DNA of 64,000 nucleotides, taken from NCBI GenBank assembly GCA_031296935.1, contig JAVDPD010000004.1:124001-188000 (forward strand). Reading direction: 5' to 3'. Origin of the DNA: Cerasicoccus maritimus (GTDB lineage: Bacteria; Verrucomicrobiota; Verrucomicrobiia; Opitutales; Cerasicoccaceae). Below, one piece after another: positions 35,307 through 43,025 of this stretch. Below the pieces are notes generated by a model. It ran no database searches, was not told where the DNA came from, and was given only the letters and a program-made list of their open reading frames with translations. The position numbers and the translations under genes were made by a program. Within the stretch, counting starts at the first letter, position 1; the number at the start of each line of letters is the position of its first letter.

Positions 35307-35969
35307 CTAGTTTAGGAAGGCCTGTAGGCTGTTTAAGGTTTCCAAGTCGGCTAGCAGTAGCGCATCTTCCAGGGTTTCATCGAGGGTCAGCACGGTGTTG
35401 TAGTCGCCCGTAGTCTCTTCGATGCCGATCAAGGCGTCGAGGTCGGGGGCGCTTTCGGCGCTGGCCACGTATTCTACAGTGACGGTGTCCAGAGTCGCAA
35501 TTTCCGGAGTTACACTGCCTACGACCGGCTGGCCCGACGTATCCACGTCGGGTTGCGTGGTTTGCACGTAGGTGTCAGAGCCGCCGATCTGCGTCGGCTG
35601 ATTTTTGGCATGGTCAAACAAGGTGATGAAGCTGAACATGCCCAAGACCATGAGCGCGGCAATGGAGCCAATGGCGACCACCCACGACGGGAAACCAACG
35701 ACCTTGTTGTCTTCAGGTTCGGCGGTTGGTTTGGCGGCTTCGGCGCCCAGCTCGGCCAACACGCGGTCGGCGAGGTCACCACGTGGTTTGAGGGGCTGGG
35801 ATTCCAACAGGGCGTCGAGCTCGGCGTCGCAGGCCGAGGCTTCGGGCTGCTCGGTGAGCTCTTGTTCCAGACGCGCAAGGGTCCGTTCCGCGAAGTCCTT
35901 CGTGGGCTTAACGGGCTGGTTCGCAAAGAGCGTATCCAGGGGATCCGTGCTGTTATCGTCGTGGTTCAT
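35307..35969 (-). CDS. Probable membrane anti-sigma factor
   Basis: A 220-residue single-pass protein between an ECF sigma factor and a secreted helical protein. The cytosolic part has two copies of a motif: LDTLFANQPVKPTKDFAERT and LDALLESQPLKPRGDLADRV (residues about 11-35 and 50-72), which may be the sigma-binding element. One membrane helix (about 95-117, VVAIGSIAALMVLGMFSFITL) is followed by an acidic, Thr-rich periplasmic part with no cysteines. No zinc-binding HxxxCxxC motif is present, so it is not a ZAS-type anti-sigma. The role is inferred mainly from operon position and topology. Confidence 0.72.
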   Translation of the reverse strand: MNHDDNSTDPLDTLFANQPVKPTKDFAERTLARLEQELTEQPEASACDAELDALLESQPLKPRGDLADRVLAELGAEAAKPTAEPEDNKVVGFPSWVVAIGSIAALMVLGMFSFITLFDHAKNQPTQIGGSDTYVQTTQPDVDTSGQPVVGSVTPEIATLDTVTVEYVASAESAPDLDALIGIEETTGDYNTVLTLDETLEDALLLADLETLNSLQAFLN

Positions 35970-36060
35970 GTTGGTTGGTCTCTAAATACTCAAACGCGTG
36001 CTGTTTAAAAAAGTTTCAGAAATCGTGATGTTGCTTGAGTGAATGAAAATTTGATTGAGC

Positions 36061-36642
36061 CTATTCGGGCTGATAGAAGTCGGCGAGCTCTTCCTTCAGC
36101 TTTTGTCGTGCCCGATGGATCCAACTTTTGACGGCGGACTCCGAGGCGTCGAGCGCTTTGGCAATTTCCTCATAGCTGAGCTGCTGTTGCTTGAGCAGAA
36201 GGATTGCGGAACGCTGGTTTTCGGGCAGATTTTCGACGGCCTGGGCAAAGGCTTCTTCGAGTTCCATCATCCGGATTTTATCCGTGCCCGGGGTACTGGC
36301 ATGGAGCTCGGCGGGGTCCACGGCATCGAGCGGTTTACGGCTCTGGCGGCGGTATTCGTTGATGAGGATGCGGCGTGCGATGTGGAAGAGATACGTGGAA
36401 AACTTTGCGGTCGGCTGATAGCGGTCGGCGGCGCGGTAGATGCGGATAAAGACCGTTTGTGCGAGGTCCTCGGAGGCCTCGACTGAGCGCAGGGAGCGGT
36501 AGAAGAAGTTAATGAGCGGCCCCTGCCAGTGCTCGATGATTTCGCGCAGGGCCTGCTGGTCGCCCTGAGCCACCCGAAGCATGCGCTCTGCATCGACGTC
36601 GACTTCGGCGTCGTGATCAGGCGTGGCGGAGGCATCGGACAT
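36061..36642 (-). CDS. ECF (sigma-70 family) RNA polymerase sigma factor
   Basis: A 193-residue extracytoplasmic-function sigma factor. Region 2 is clear (LINFFYRSLRSVEASEDLAQ, TVFIRIYRAADRYQPTAKFS), region 4 has SYEEIAKALDASESAVKSWI and HRARQKLKEEL with the helix-turn-helix. The linker between contains RRQSRKPLDAVDPAEL. The ATG at 36642 (MSDASATPDHD) is taken; an in-frame ATG 23 codons upstream exists but adds unrelated residues. The downstream anti-sigma and secreted protein genes make this a compact envelope-sensing operon. Target promoters are not identifiable from the window. Confidence 0.93.
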   Translation of the reverse strand: MSDASATPDHDAEVDVDAERMLRVAQGDQQALREIIEHWQGPLINFFYRSLRSVEASEDLAQTVFIRIYRAADRYQPTAKFSTYLFHIARRILINEYRRQSRKPLDAVDPAELHASTPGTDKIRMMELEEAFAQAVENLPENQRSAILLLKQQQLSYEEIAKALDASESAVKSWIHRARQKLKEELADFYQPE

Positions 36643-36767
36643 ATTTGAAATTCTAGGGGAGCCCGAGGCTTGTTGCCAAGCGGGAAGCGATTGGGCGTGA
36701 GCAGCTTTCACAATTACTCAAACCCACGCCTCTGGCAAAAGTTGCGCCGCGGCGGCTATTTTTTCAC

Positions 36768-37973
36768 TTACTGGGCGACCTGCATTTGCTGCGGCGACTG
36801 GATGATGCCAGCAAAGGCCACGTCTTTTTCGGTCTTATTATAGATGAGGAACGCGAAGGGGTGGTTGGCGTGGAAAGTGGCGGGTTTGTCTTTGGGCAAC
36901 TCTGGAGCGGACCCGAAAGGTTCCATGGGGCCCGTAATGATCGATCGCGCCTCCGTGCCTTCCTCGTTCCAGCGAATGAGCACTTCTTCCTTGAGCTTGG
37001 CAATGTAGAGCGGCTCGGGGTCGTTGTTATTGATGCGCTTAAAGTTCGCCTCGCCGGCAGTGAACGGCGCTGCGAGCTTGGACTTTAAAAAGATTTCCCG
37101 CCAGTCCTGCGAGACGGTGAACTCGACGCGCGGCAGTTGGAGGTCCACATCGTACGTCTTCATGCCTTTGAGCACGGTTTCGAGGTAGGCGGCGTTGAGC
37201 TTACCCAGGGCGGCGTCGGATTCCCGGGCATTGCGCGGCAGGAACAGCAGGAGCTCGAAGTCCTTGGCTTGATAGGAGAGCTTGAGCGCTTGGAAGGCGT
37301 CGTCCTCGTAGTAAGACAGCTTGGACTTGGCGGTCATCATTTGCACCATGAACTTCTCTTCGGCCGAGCGGAAGAACATCATGGGCTTGGTCTTGGAGGT
37401 CTTAAACGTCTCCTTCCACGGCGAGATAAATGCCGTAACGATCACGGCGAGGATGTCCGGCTTGCTTTCGAGTTCGGTTGGTGTGATGACGCTTTTCACG
37501 TAGCCATTCGTTTTCTGGTCATACCAGAAATTCACGTCGCTGGCGGCTTTGGCTGGGTCGGTGCGCAGGGGGGCGGCGCTAATGTAGAAATGCCAGTTGT
37601 TTTCCACGGCCCTCAGGAACTCCGGGGTAATCGCCACACGATTGCTGAACCACACGGAGCCAATGCGCTGATAGCCGGGAAGCTGGCGTTTGGCCTTGGC
37701 GGCTGCTGCGGCGACTTCGTCTTGGCTGGCACCGCCAAAGAGCGCGCCGAGCTGGTTTTTCGTGCGGCCATCCGCCCCGTAATAAAGCAGCCCGAGCATA
37801 TCGAGCACGGAAGTCGGTGCGAGGGCCGGCGTCTCCTGTTGTTTCACGGCCTGAAGCAGGCTCAGTGAGGCATTGGGCTCGGCAGATGCGCTGGCGGCAA
37901 CCAGCACCCAGAGCCAGATAAATGTGCGGACGCAACGAATCGTCCGACTGATTCGGAAAAGATGTTGAAGCAA
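36768..37973 (-). CDS. Secreted serpin-family protease inhibitor
   Basis: A 401-residue serpin with an N-terminal export signal (FIWLWVLVAASASA). Family features: LAPTSVLDMLGLLYYGADGRTKNQL near the front, VNFWYDQKTNGYVKSVI, ILAVIVTAFISPWKETF in place of the usual 'NAVYFKG.W...F', and FELLLFLPR. The reactive-centre hinge is NEEGTEARSI (336-345), followed by ITGPMEPFGSAPELP and the C-terminal FHANHPFAFLIYNKTEKDV. The hinge begins well (EEGTEA) but then has Arg, Ser and Ile where inhibitory serpins keep small residues, so inhibition is uncertain. Stands alone between the ECF operon and a cNMP-binding gene. Confidence 0.85.
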   Translation of the reverse strand: MLQHLFRISRTIRCVRTFIWLWVLVAASASAEPNASLSLLQAVKQQETPALAPTSVLDMLGLLYYGADGRTKNQLGALFGGASQDEVAAAAAKAKRQLPGYQRIGSVWFSNRVAITPEFLRAVENNWHFYISAAPLRTDPAKAASDVNFWYDQKTNGYVKSVITPTELESKPDILAVIVTAFISPWKETFKTSKTKPMMFFRSAEEKFMVQMMTAKSKLSYYEDDAFQALKLSYQAKDFELLLFLPRNARESDAALGKLNAAYLETVLKGMKTYDVDLQLPRVEFTVSQDWREIFLKSKLAAPFTAGEANFKRINNNDPEPLYIAKLKEEVLIRWNEEGTEARSIITGPMEPFGSAPELPKDKPATFHANHPFAFLIYNKTEKDVAFAGIIQSPQQMQVAQ

Positions 37974-38009
37974 CTTGGTGGGGGATTTGGGTGTAGAAAA
38001 CTGGCCGCC

Positions 38010-38396
38010 CTAGCCTTTCGGGCCGGGCTCCACTGACCAAACGGGCGGCTCTTTGAACTGGTCAGTGAGTTTTTGCGTGGTGCGCTCGAGGCGCGCGGCA
38101 AGGGTCTTGATGATCTTCACCGCGATTTGGGGACGTTCCTGGATCAGGTGTTCGACATCGGAATCGCCGCAATGCACGAGGCGGCAGTCGGTTTTGGCGC
38201 GAACTGTGGCGGTGCGGGGTTTGCCCAGGATATCGCCCATTTCACCGAAGATGGTCCCCGGAAACATCAGGACATTGAGCAGTAGCCCGTCCTTGTAAAT
38301 TTCCACAGCGCCAGATTTCAGGATGTAGAAACCCTGGCCTTGCTCACCTTGTTCGATGATTGTGTCTCCGGCTCCGACTTCGAATTCCCGATCCAT
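38010..38396 (-). CDS. Single-domain cyclic-nucleotide-binding protein
   Basis: A 128-residue protein consisting of one cNMP-binding (CRP-type) domain: REFEVGAGDTIIEQGEQGQG, FYILKSGAVEIYKDG, and the phosphate-binding cassette PGTIFGEMGDILGKPRTATV with the conserved FGE and R-T-A. No helix-turn-helix follows, so it cannot act as a CRP-type regulator alone; the C-terminal tail (PPVWSVEPGPKG) is short. Start MDREFEV at 38396 is chosen; an ATG 12 codons upstream would add an unlikely hydrophobic stretch. Such proteins relay cAMP or cGMP state to partners; no cyclase is nearby. Confidence 0.88.
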   Translation of the reverse strand: MDREFEVGAGDTIIEQGEQGQGFYILKSGAVEIYKDGLLLNVLMFPGTIFGEMGDILGKPRTATVRAKTDCRLVHCGDSDVEHLIQERPQIAVKIIKTLAARLERTTQKLTDQFKEPPVWSVEPGPKG

Positions 38397-38497
38397 AATC
38401 CAGAATATTGTAGCACAAATTAGATATGGCAATCATGCAACTGTGCAAGTCATCTCTCGCTTGCTAAATATTACATTTCGTTTAAAGCTTTCCAGAT

Positions 38498-39517
38498 ATG
38501 AATACCGCTAGTCAGTCTATTCGCGTTGGCTTGTTCTTCGTTTTGGGCGTCGCGCTCATCTGGATCGCCTATGAAACTTTGTCTGGATCGCGCTTGGAGC
38601 GCGCGAGCGGCTACCGGCTCGAAGCGTCATTTGAAAACCTCCAACAGCTCAAGGCCAGTGACGAAGTTCGCATGGCCGGCGTGCGCATCGGTAATGTCGC
38701 CGAGACCAAGCTAGACGGCACCAAAGCCGTCGCGGTGCTCTTGATTGACCAAAACATTGCCATCCCCGCCGATTCCGAGGCGACGATTACCACCGCCGGC
38801 CTGCTCGGCACCAATTACGTGGCCATCGTTCCAGGCGAAGACTTGCAAAAACTCGCAGCGGGCGCGCCGATTAATACCTTTAAGACGCCTGGCTTCAACG
38901 ACGTGGTCGCCGAAGTCGGCCAGCTCGGCGAGCGGCTCGACCAGGTATTCGCCAAGGTGGAGGGCTCGCTCGACGGCCTCAGCGGCTTGACGGGGGGCGG
39001 CTCCAGCGATGACGGCGAAGGCGACCTTTTCTCCAATTTGAACCAAATCGTCATCGAAAACCGCGACACGATTAAAAGCACCCTCGCCAACTTCGACCAG
39101 ATCAGCGGCGACATCGCCAGCGGCAAGGGCACCATCGGTAAGCTCATCCAGGACCCCGCCGCCTACGAAAAAATCATGACGACGGCGGATGACATCAAGA
39201 TCGCCGCCAACAACGCTTCCGCGCTCATGACCGAAGCCCAGTCCATCCTCGATGAGGTGAAGACGGGCAAAGGCGCGCTGGGCACCATCATTTATGACCA
39301 GCAAACCGGTGAGGACATCAAGGTCACCGTGGCGAACGTCAAAGACTTTTCCAGTAAGCTGAACTCGCCGCAAAGCTCGCTGGGCCGCTTCCTCAACGAC
39401 GACGACCTCTACGTGCAGGCGCAGGACACGCTGAGCAAGGTCAATGGCGCCGTCAGCCGATTTGATGACAGCGGACCGATTACCGCCGTCGGAATTTTGG
39501 CCAGCGCGCTTTTCTAA
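38498..39517 (+). CDS. mlaD: MCE-domain protein, MlaD-type substrate-binding subunit
   Basis: A 339-residue protein anchored by one N-terminal helix (VGLFFVLGVALIWIAYETL) with an MCE domain (residues about 38-115: YRLEASFENLQQLKASDEVR, MAGVRIGNV, IPADSEATITTAGLLGTNYV). A long helical C-terminal part (150-330) follows, as in MlaD/MCE proteins that form hexameric rings for lipid transport between membranes. The permease (mlaE) and ATPase (mlaF) lie 12 kb away in the same direction, an unusual split. A MITE starts directly at its stop codon: the TAA is also the target-site duplication. MlaD assignment is by domain; family members in this phylum differ in tail length. Confidence 0.85.
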   Translation: MNTASQSIRVGLFFVLGVALIWIAYETLSGSRLERASGYRLEASFENLQQLKASDEVRMAGVRIGNVAETKLDGTKAVAVLLIDQNIAIPADSEATITTAGLLGTNYVAIVPGEDLQKLAAGAPINTFKTPGFNDVVAEVGQLGERLDQVFAKVEGSLDGLSGLTGGGSSDDGEGDLFSNLNQIVIENRDTIKSTLANFDQISGDIASGKGTIGKLIQDPAAYEKIMTTADDIKIAANNASALMTEAQSILDEVKTGKGALGTIIYDQQTGEDIKVTVANVKDFSSKLNSPQSSLGRFLNDDDLYVQAQDTLSKVNGAVSRFDDSGPITAVGILASALF

Positions 39518-39678
39518 GAGGGCGTCTAAAAACTCAATTGGTCTTCGCCGGAGAGCGTCTTCGGGGTCAAAATTTCATTTCTTCACCTCGACGAAACTGG
39601 TTTCGCCTCGATTCAGAAGCCGAAATTTTGCCTCCCAAATACATCTCGCCGACTCGATCAGACTTTTTAGACGCCCTC
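39518..39678. mobile_element. 161-bp MITE with 18-bp terminal inverted repeats and TAA duplication
   Basis: Terminal repeats GAGGGCGTCTAAAAACTC (39518-39535) and its reverse complement (39661-39678, one mismatch). TAA flanks both ends (39515-39517, which is the mlaD stop codon, and 39679-39681), a 3-base TNA duplication as made by IS5/IS1031-group transposases. The inside has no ORF of note. Confidence 0.88.
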
Positions 39679-39879
39679 TAAGCGGCTAATCCAGGTTTTT
39701 GATGGCCACTAAATCGCTATTCATCAGCGGTTTAGGAAAAGAATTAATATTATCTTATTTTTTCTACGTTTTTTTTGAACGAAATCAGGCTAGGCGCCGT
39801 CTTACTTTATGTAAGCTAACACCAGTTAGTTCAGCGTTAGTTTCAGTCTAGTTTGTAGTTTGCATTTAGGTTAGAGAAA

Positions 39880-39908
39880 GGCCGCCCCGTCAGGGCGGCC
39901 TTTTTTTT
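39880..39908 (+). terminator. Strong intrinsic terminator before rsmE
   Basis: Perfect stem GGCCGCCC/GGGCGGCC with loop CGTCA and eight T. It lies 360 bases beyond the mlaD stop and past a MITE; 39682-39879 holds no gene but includes T-rich tracts and a small hairpin (CTTAC-tttat-GTAAG), so a short RNA ending here is possible. Confidence 0.9.
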
Positions 39909-39935
39909 GTGCAAATTCCGTGAGTTAACGGAGAA

Positions 39936-40769
39936 ATGGCGGGAGGCGTTTTGATGCTTCTAAAGCCTGACTCGCAATCCCCCAACCGAACCGTTCTTTA
40001 CACGCAGCATCCGCAAGGTAGTGTGGGCGCTGTGGCAGGATTTCGCAGTTATTATCCCCAGGGCGGATTGACGCCTGGCGCGTTGGCAGAGCTCGATGCC
40101 GCTGAAAGTCGACACCTCACCAAGGCGCTACGTGCTCGCGTGGGGGATGCCGTCACGCTGTTTGATGGCCGGGGCTCAGCTTGGGCTGGTGCCTTGGAGT
40201 CCCTCGGCCGCGAAACCACTGTCCGCGTGGAAACCGAGCTCGCGCTTTCACCGCGCCCGGTGGAGCTGACACTTGCCGTGGCCTTGCTCAAGGGTAAGGC
40301 GCTGGACGCCGTCATCAAATGTGCGGTCGAGATCGGCGCTGCTGGCATCGTCCCACTGTTCACCGCCCACAGCGAAGTCAGGCTGGATGACAAACGCGCT
40401 GAGTCTAAAACCGAGCACTGGCGCACCACTGCGATCGAAGCCGCCAAGCAAAGCGGCAATCTCGCGGGCTTCACGGTCCATGCGCCGCAAGCGCTCGATG
40501 CCTGGCTTTCGGGCCTGGAGGGCGACGGGCTGAGGCTCGTCGCAAGCTTGCAGCCTGAGTCGCGTCCGCTGCTGGAATGGATTGACCAGCCGGTGTCAGC
40601 CGTCATGATGTTGATCGGACCCGAGGGTGATTTCTCGCCCGGCGAATACGAACGCATTGCCGCCAAGGGCTTTGCCGCCGCAACGCTAGGGCCCTTCGTA
40701 TTGCGCGCCGAAACCGCCTGCACCTACGCGCTTTCGGCCCTGCAAGCGCTTTCACTAAAAAAGATATAA
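39936..40769 (+). CDS. rsmE: 16S rRNA (uracil-1498-N3)-methyltransferase
   Basis: A 277-residue SPOUT-class methyltransferase that modifies U1498 of 16S rRNA. The N-terminal PUA-like part has ESRHLTKALRARVGDAVTLFDG; the SPOUT knot shows LLKGKALDAVIKCAVEIGAAG, IEAAKQSGN, the SAM loop MMLIGPEGDFSPGEYE and LGPFVLRAETACTYALSAL, the RsmE hallmarks. The first 30 residues (MAGGVLMLLKPDSQSPNR) are not typical and the start may be at a later codon, but no better ATG precedes the domain. Monocistronic after a strong terminator. Identification is secure. Confidence 0.92.
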   Translation: MAGGVLMLLKPDSQSPNRTVLYTQHPQGSVGAVAGFRSYYPQGGLTPGALAELDAAESRHLTKALRARVGDAVTLFDGRGSAWAGALESLGRETTVRVETELALSPRPVELTLAVALLKGKALDAVIKCAVEIGAAGIVPLFTAHSEVRLDDKRAESKTEHWRTTAIEAAKQSGNLAGFTVHAPQALDAWLSGLEGDGLRLVASLQPESRPLLEWIDQPVSAVMMLIGPEGDFSPGEYERIAAKGFAAATLGPFVLRAETACTYALSALQALSLKKI

Positions 40770-40858
40770 AATACGCCGCTAGTCGGATGAAGGTTTACAA
40801 CTAGGCCCCTTATTGATAATCACCCTGTATATTTCCGCTAATTTCTGTAGATCATTCC

Positions 40859-41800
40859 ATGGACTCCCCTGATTCACCTGAATTTTCGTTGGCTCTGGCC
40901 AAAATGCTCATTTCGGCCGCCTGGGTGGATGGAGAAATCCAACCCGCAGAGCGTGATTACCTAAAGGATTTCGTCTTCAGCCTCCCGCACATGGATGAGT
41001 CGACTTGGGAAAGCTTGCAGACTTATTTTGATAATCCGATTGACGATGCAGAGCGTATTTACCTGCTCCAGGAGCTGCGTCGTTTACTCACTCGCGACAC
41101 CCAGCTTCACCTGGTTACCAAGTCCGTGCGCCAAGTGTTTATGGCCGATGGCCGTGTCTTGCCCGAGGAAGTGAAGGCCGCTCGCCAGATCACCCGTATC
41201 CTTCAAGGCACCGAAGAAGATGCAGATCAGGAAATGAGCAATGTCATGAAGGCTCATTTGGCCCGCTTGAAGTCCAACTACAGCGCGTCACCCTTCTGCC
41301 AGGCAGCCGAAGAAAAGGCCATTGATTTTCCGGAGTCTGTTAGCGTGTTTTTTGCCGAGCGCGGGCTCAGCATCGACGTTTCGTCGGATGACCGTGACCG
41401 CATTTGCCTGATTGGTTGTATTTTGGCGGTTGTGGGCAATGCCGATGGTGACTTGGACCCCACCGAGAAACAGGTGGCCAAGGAATACATGCTGCGCCGC
41501 TGGAAATTTTCTGCGGACATTGCCAACTACGTGCTGGCGATTATGGAGTGCGACCCGGCCCGTGAGCTCGACCTTGCCATCGTGGTGCGCCGCTTTTACG
41601 AGGCGACGAATGAAGTGGACCGCAGCTTGATGCTCAAAACGCTACTCGCGATCTCGGCCGCCGATGGCCGTATCCTTAAAGAAGAAATCGACGAATGCTA
41701 CCGCATTGCTCGCCTGCTCAAGATTGACGCTTTGGAGATTGAAGAAGCGATGATCCGCATCCCTCGCCGTCGCGAAGTTTCCAAGCCCAACGAAGACTAG
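40859..41800 (+). CDS. Four-repeat TerB-like protein
   Basis: A 313-residue helical, acidic protein built of repeated TerB-type units. Each carries the acidic turn with following helix: AAWVDGEIQPAERDYLKDF, VFMADGRVLPEEVKAARQI, VVGNADGDLDPTEKQVAKEY and AISAADGRILKEEIDECYRI, about 70-100 residues apart. Such (A/V)DG-x-(I/L)-x-x-x-E motifs bind metal in tellurite-resistance TerB and its relatives. No ter genes are nearby, so a general stress or scaffold role is as likely. Composition is normal for the genome. Function unknown. Confidence 0.8.
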   Translation: MDSPDSPEFSLALAKMLISAAWVDGEIQPAERDYLKDFVFSLPHMDESTWESLQTYFDNPIDDAERIYLLQELRRLLTRDTQLHLVTKSVRQVFMADGRVLPEEVKAARQITRILQGTEEDADQEMSNVMKAHLARLKSNYSASPFCQAAEEKAIDFPESVSVFFAERGLSIDVSSDDRDRICLIGCILAVVGNADGDLDPTEKQVAKEYMLRRWKFSADIANYVLAIMECDPARELDLAIVVRRFYEATNEVDRSLMLKTLLAISAADGRILKEEIDECYRIARLLKIDALEIEEAMIRIPRRREVSKPNED

Positions 41801-41884
41801 CAGGGCAAATGCCGCCTGCCTTACGCTTGTCCAGGCCGGTCGCTGCGTTGCTCTTGCAATTGCCTTTCGGTAGTTTCAGCGGCG

Positions 41885-42082
41885 CTAGATTTTATCCTTT
41901 AGCCAGGTAACTCGACCATTTGCCCAGTGGGCAAAGACATCGGCCCAGCCAGAGGTTGGCCTAAGTCGTTGATCCCCAACGCGTGTTAATAGTGAGAGCT
42001 ACTCACCATTAAAGTGCTCAAGCGTCCACTTTTTTGTTTGTAGGTTTGGCTTGTTTGAGGTAGTGTTATATTGATCACTTTA
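41885..42082 (-). repeat. 197-bp element, copy B (inverted relative to copy A)
   Basis: Reverse complement of 33931-34127 with about four substitutions and one extra base in a T run. It contains the palindrome ATTTGCCCAGTGGGCAAA at 41918-41935. It fills most of the 375-base gap between the TerB-like gene and the phosphatase gene. The 64-bp palindrome that adjoins copy A is absent here, so copy A and the palindrome are independent units. Confidence 0.9.
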
Positions 42083-42175
42083 ATCTCCCTCTCCCCTTCC
42101 CCTCGTAAAAGGGTGGTTACATTGCGCGGTTTCGCTGGAAAAACGTGGCAAGAAACCAATATTAACCACCAGTAC

Positions 42176-42634
42176 ATGAAGCCTCTGGAACACGAATCAC
42201 GCCGCGTCCTATTCATCTGCACCGGTAACTACTACCGCAGCCGCTTTGCCGAAGGCCTGTTCAACCACCTGGCCAGCGAGCGCAATCTGCCCTGGTGGGC
42301 CTATTCGCGCGGTTTGAACATCAACTGGATCATCGACAATAGCCAAATATCACCCTTCACGGCCCAAGCCCTGCGTGAACGCAACATTGACTTCAGCCAC
42401 ACCGGAAGCCGGCGGATGCCCTTGTCTGGTATAGACTTACGCAGCGCCGATCGCATTGTCGCGCTCAAGCGGGATGAGCATTACCCCATGCTCGTACACC
42501 AATTCCCTGGTTGGGAAAAACGCGTAGAATACTGGACCGTGCACGATGTCGACCTAGCTACGCCGGAGATGGCCTTGGCCGAAATCGAAGGCCACGTGCG
42601 CCACCTGCTGGACGAGCTCGTGGCACCGGGGTGA
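42176..42634 (+). CDS. Low-molecular-weight protein phosphatase family protein
   Basis: A 152-residue protein with the LMW-PTP P-loop: FICTGNYYRSR, i.e. Cys15-X5-Arg21 near the N-terminus after a beta strand (RRVLFIC), followed by AEGLFNHLA. A candidate general acid is the Asp in WTVHDVD near residue 122. It should dephosphorylate phosphotyrosine or a related phosphate ester. ATG 42176 is used; the open frame upstream runs into the 197-bp element. No tyrosine kinase or polysaccharide export gene is adjacent. Family certain, substrate unknown. Confidence 0.87.
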   Translation: MKPLEHESRRVLFICTGNYYRSRFAEGLFNHLASERNLPWWAYSRGLNINWIIDNSQISPFTAQALRERNIDFSHTGSRRMPLSGIDLRSADRIVALKRDEHYPMLVHQFPGWEKRVEYWTVHDVDLATPEMALAEIEGHVRHLLDELVAPG

Positions 42635-42700
42635 GCGGAACGTGCTTGTTTGGCTGGAGAGCGATGCTCCGTCGTCACCGCTACCAATTGATCAAATTGG

Positions 42701-42783
42701 GTAGGGACGGTTGCCCTCAACCGTCCGGTTCCACCCGATGGGCGACTCATGCGAGGTGGACGGTTGAGGGCAACCGTCCCTAC
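42701..42783. repeat. Double-hairpin inverted repeat (26-bp arms)
   Basis: GTAGGGACGGTTGCCCTCAA plus CCGTCC (42701-42726) returns as its exact reverse complement at 42758-42783. Each arm is itself a hairpin, GACGGTTG-ccct-CAACCGTC. The remaining 42784-43025 and 42635-42700 hold no recognisable gene. Confidence 0.9.
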
Positions 42784-43025
42784 CTTTACGAGATGGATAA
42801 AACCGGCGATGACAGAGCGTTGCCCCCAGCCAAGCCATTGCCAACCGATTCACAGCAAGCCTCACGCAAGCCGGATCTGCCAAAAAAATGACGACGGCCC
42901 CAAAGGAGCCGCCGCCTACCTGAACCTGCTATTCTTGGTGAATGCGTTGTGCATTCGATAATAAGAGGCCAGAGAGGCGGAGTTATTCCAAAAAAAATGA
43001 CGTCCCTTTTCGCGACGCTTTCCGC

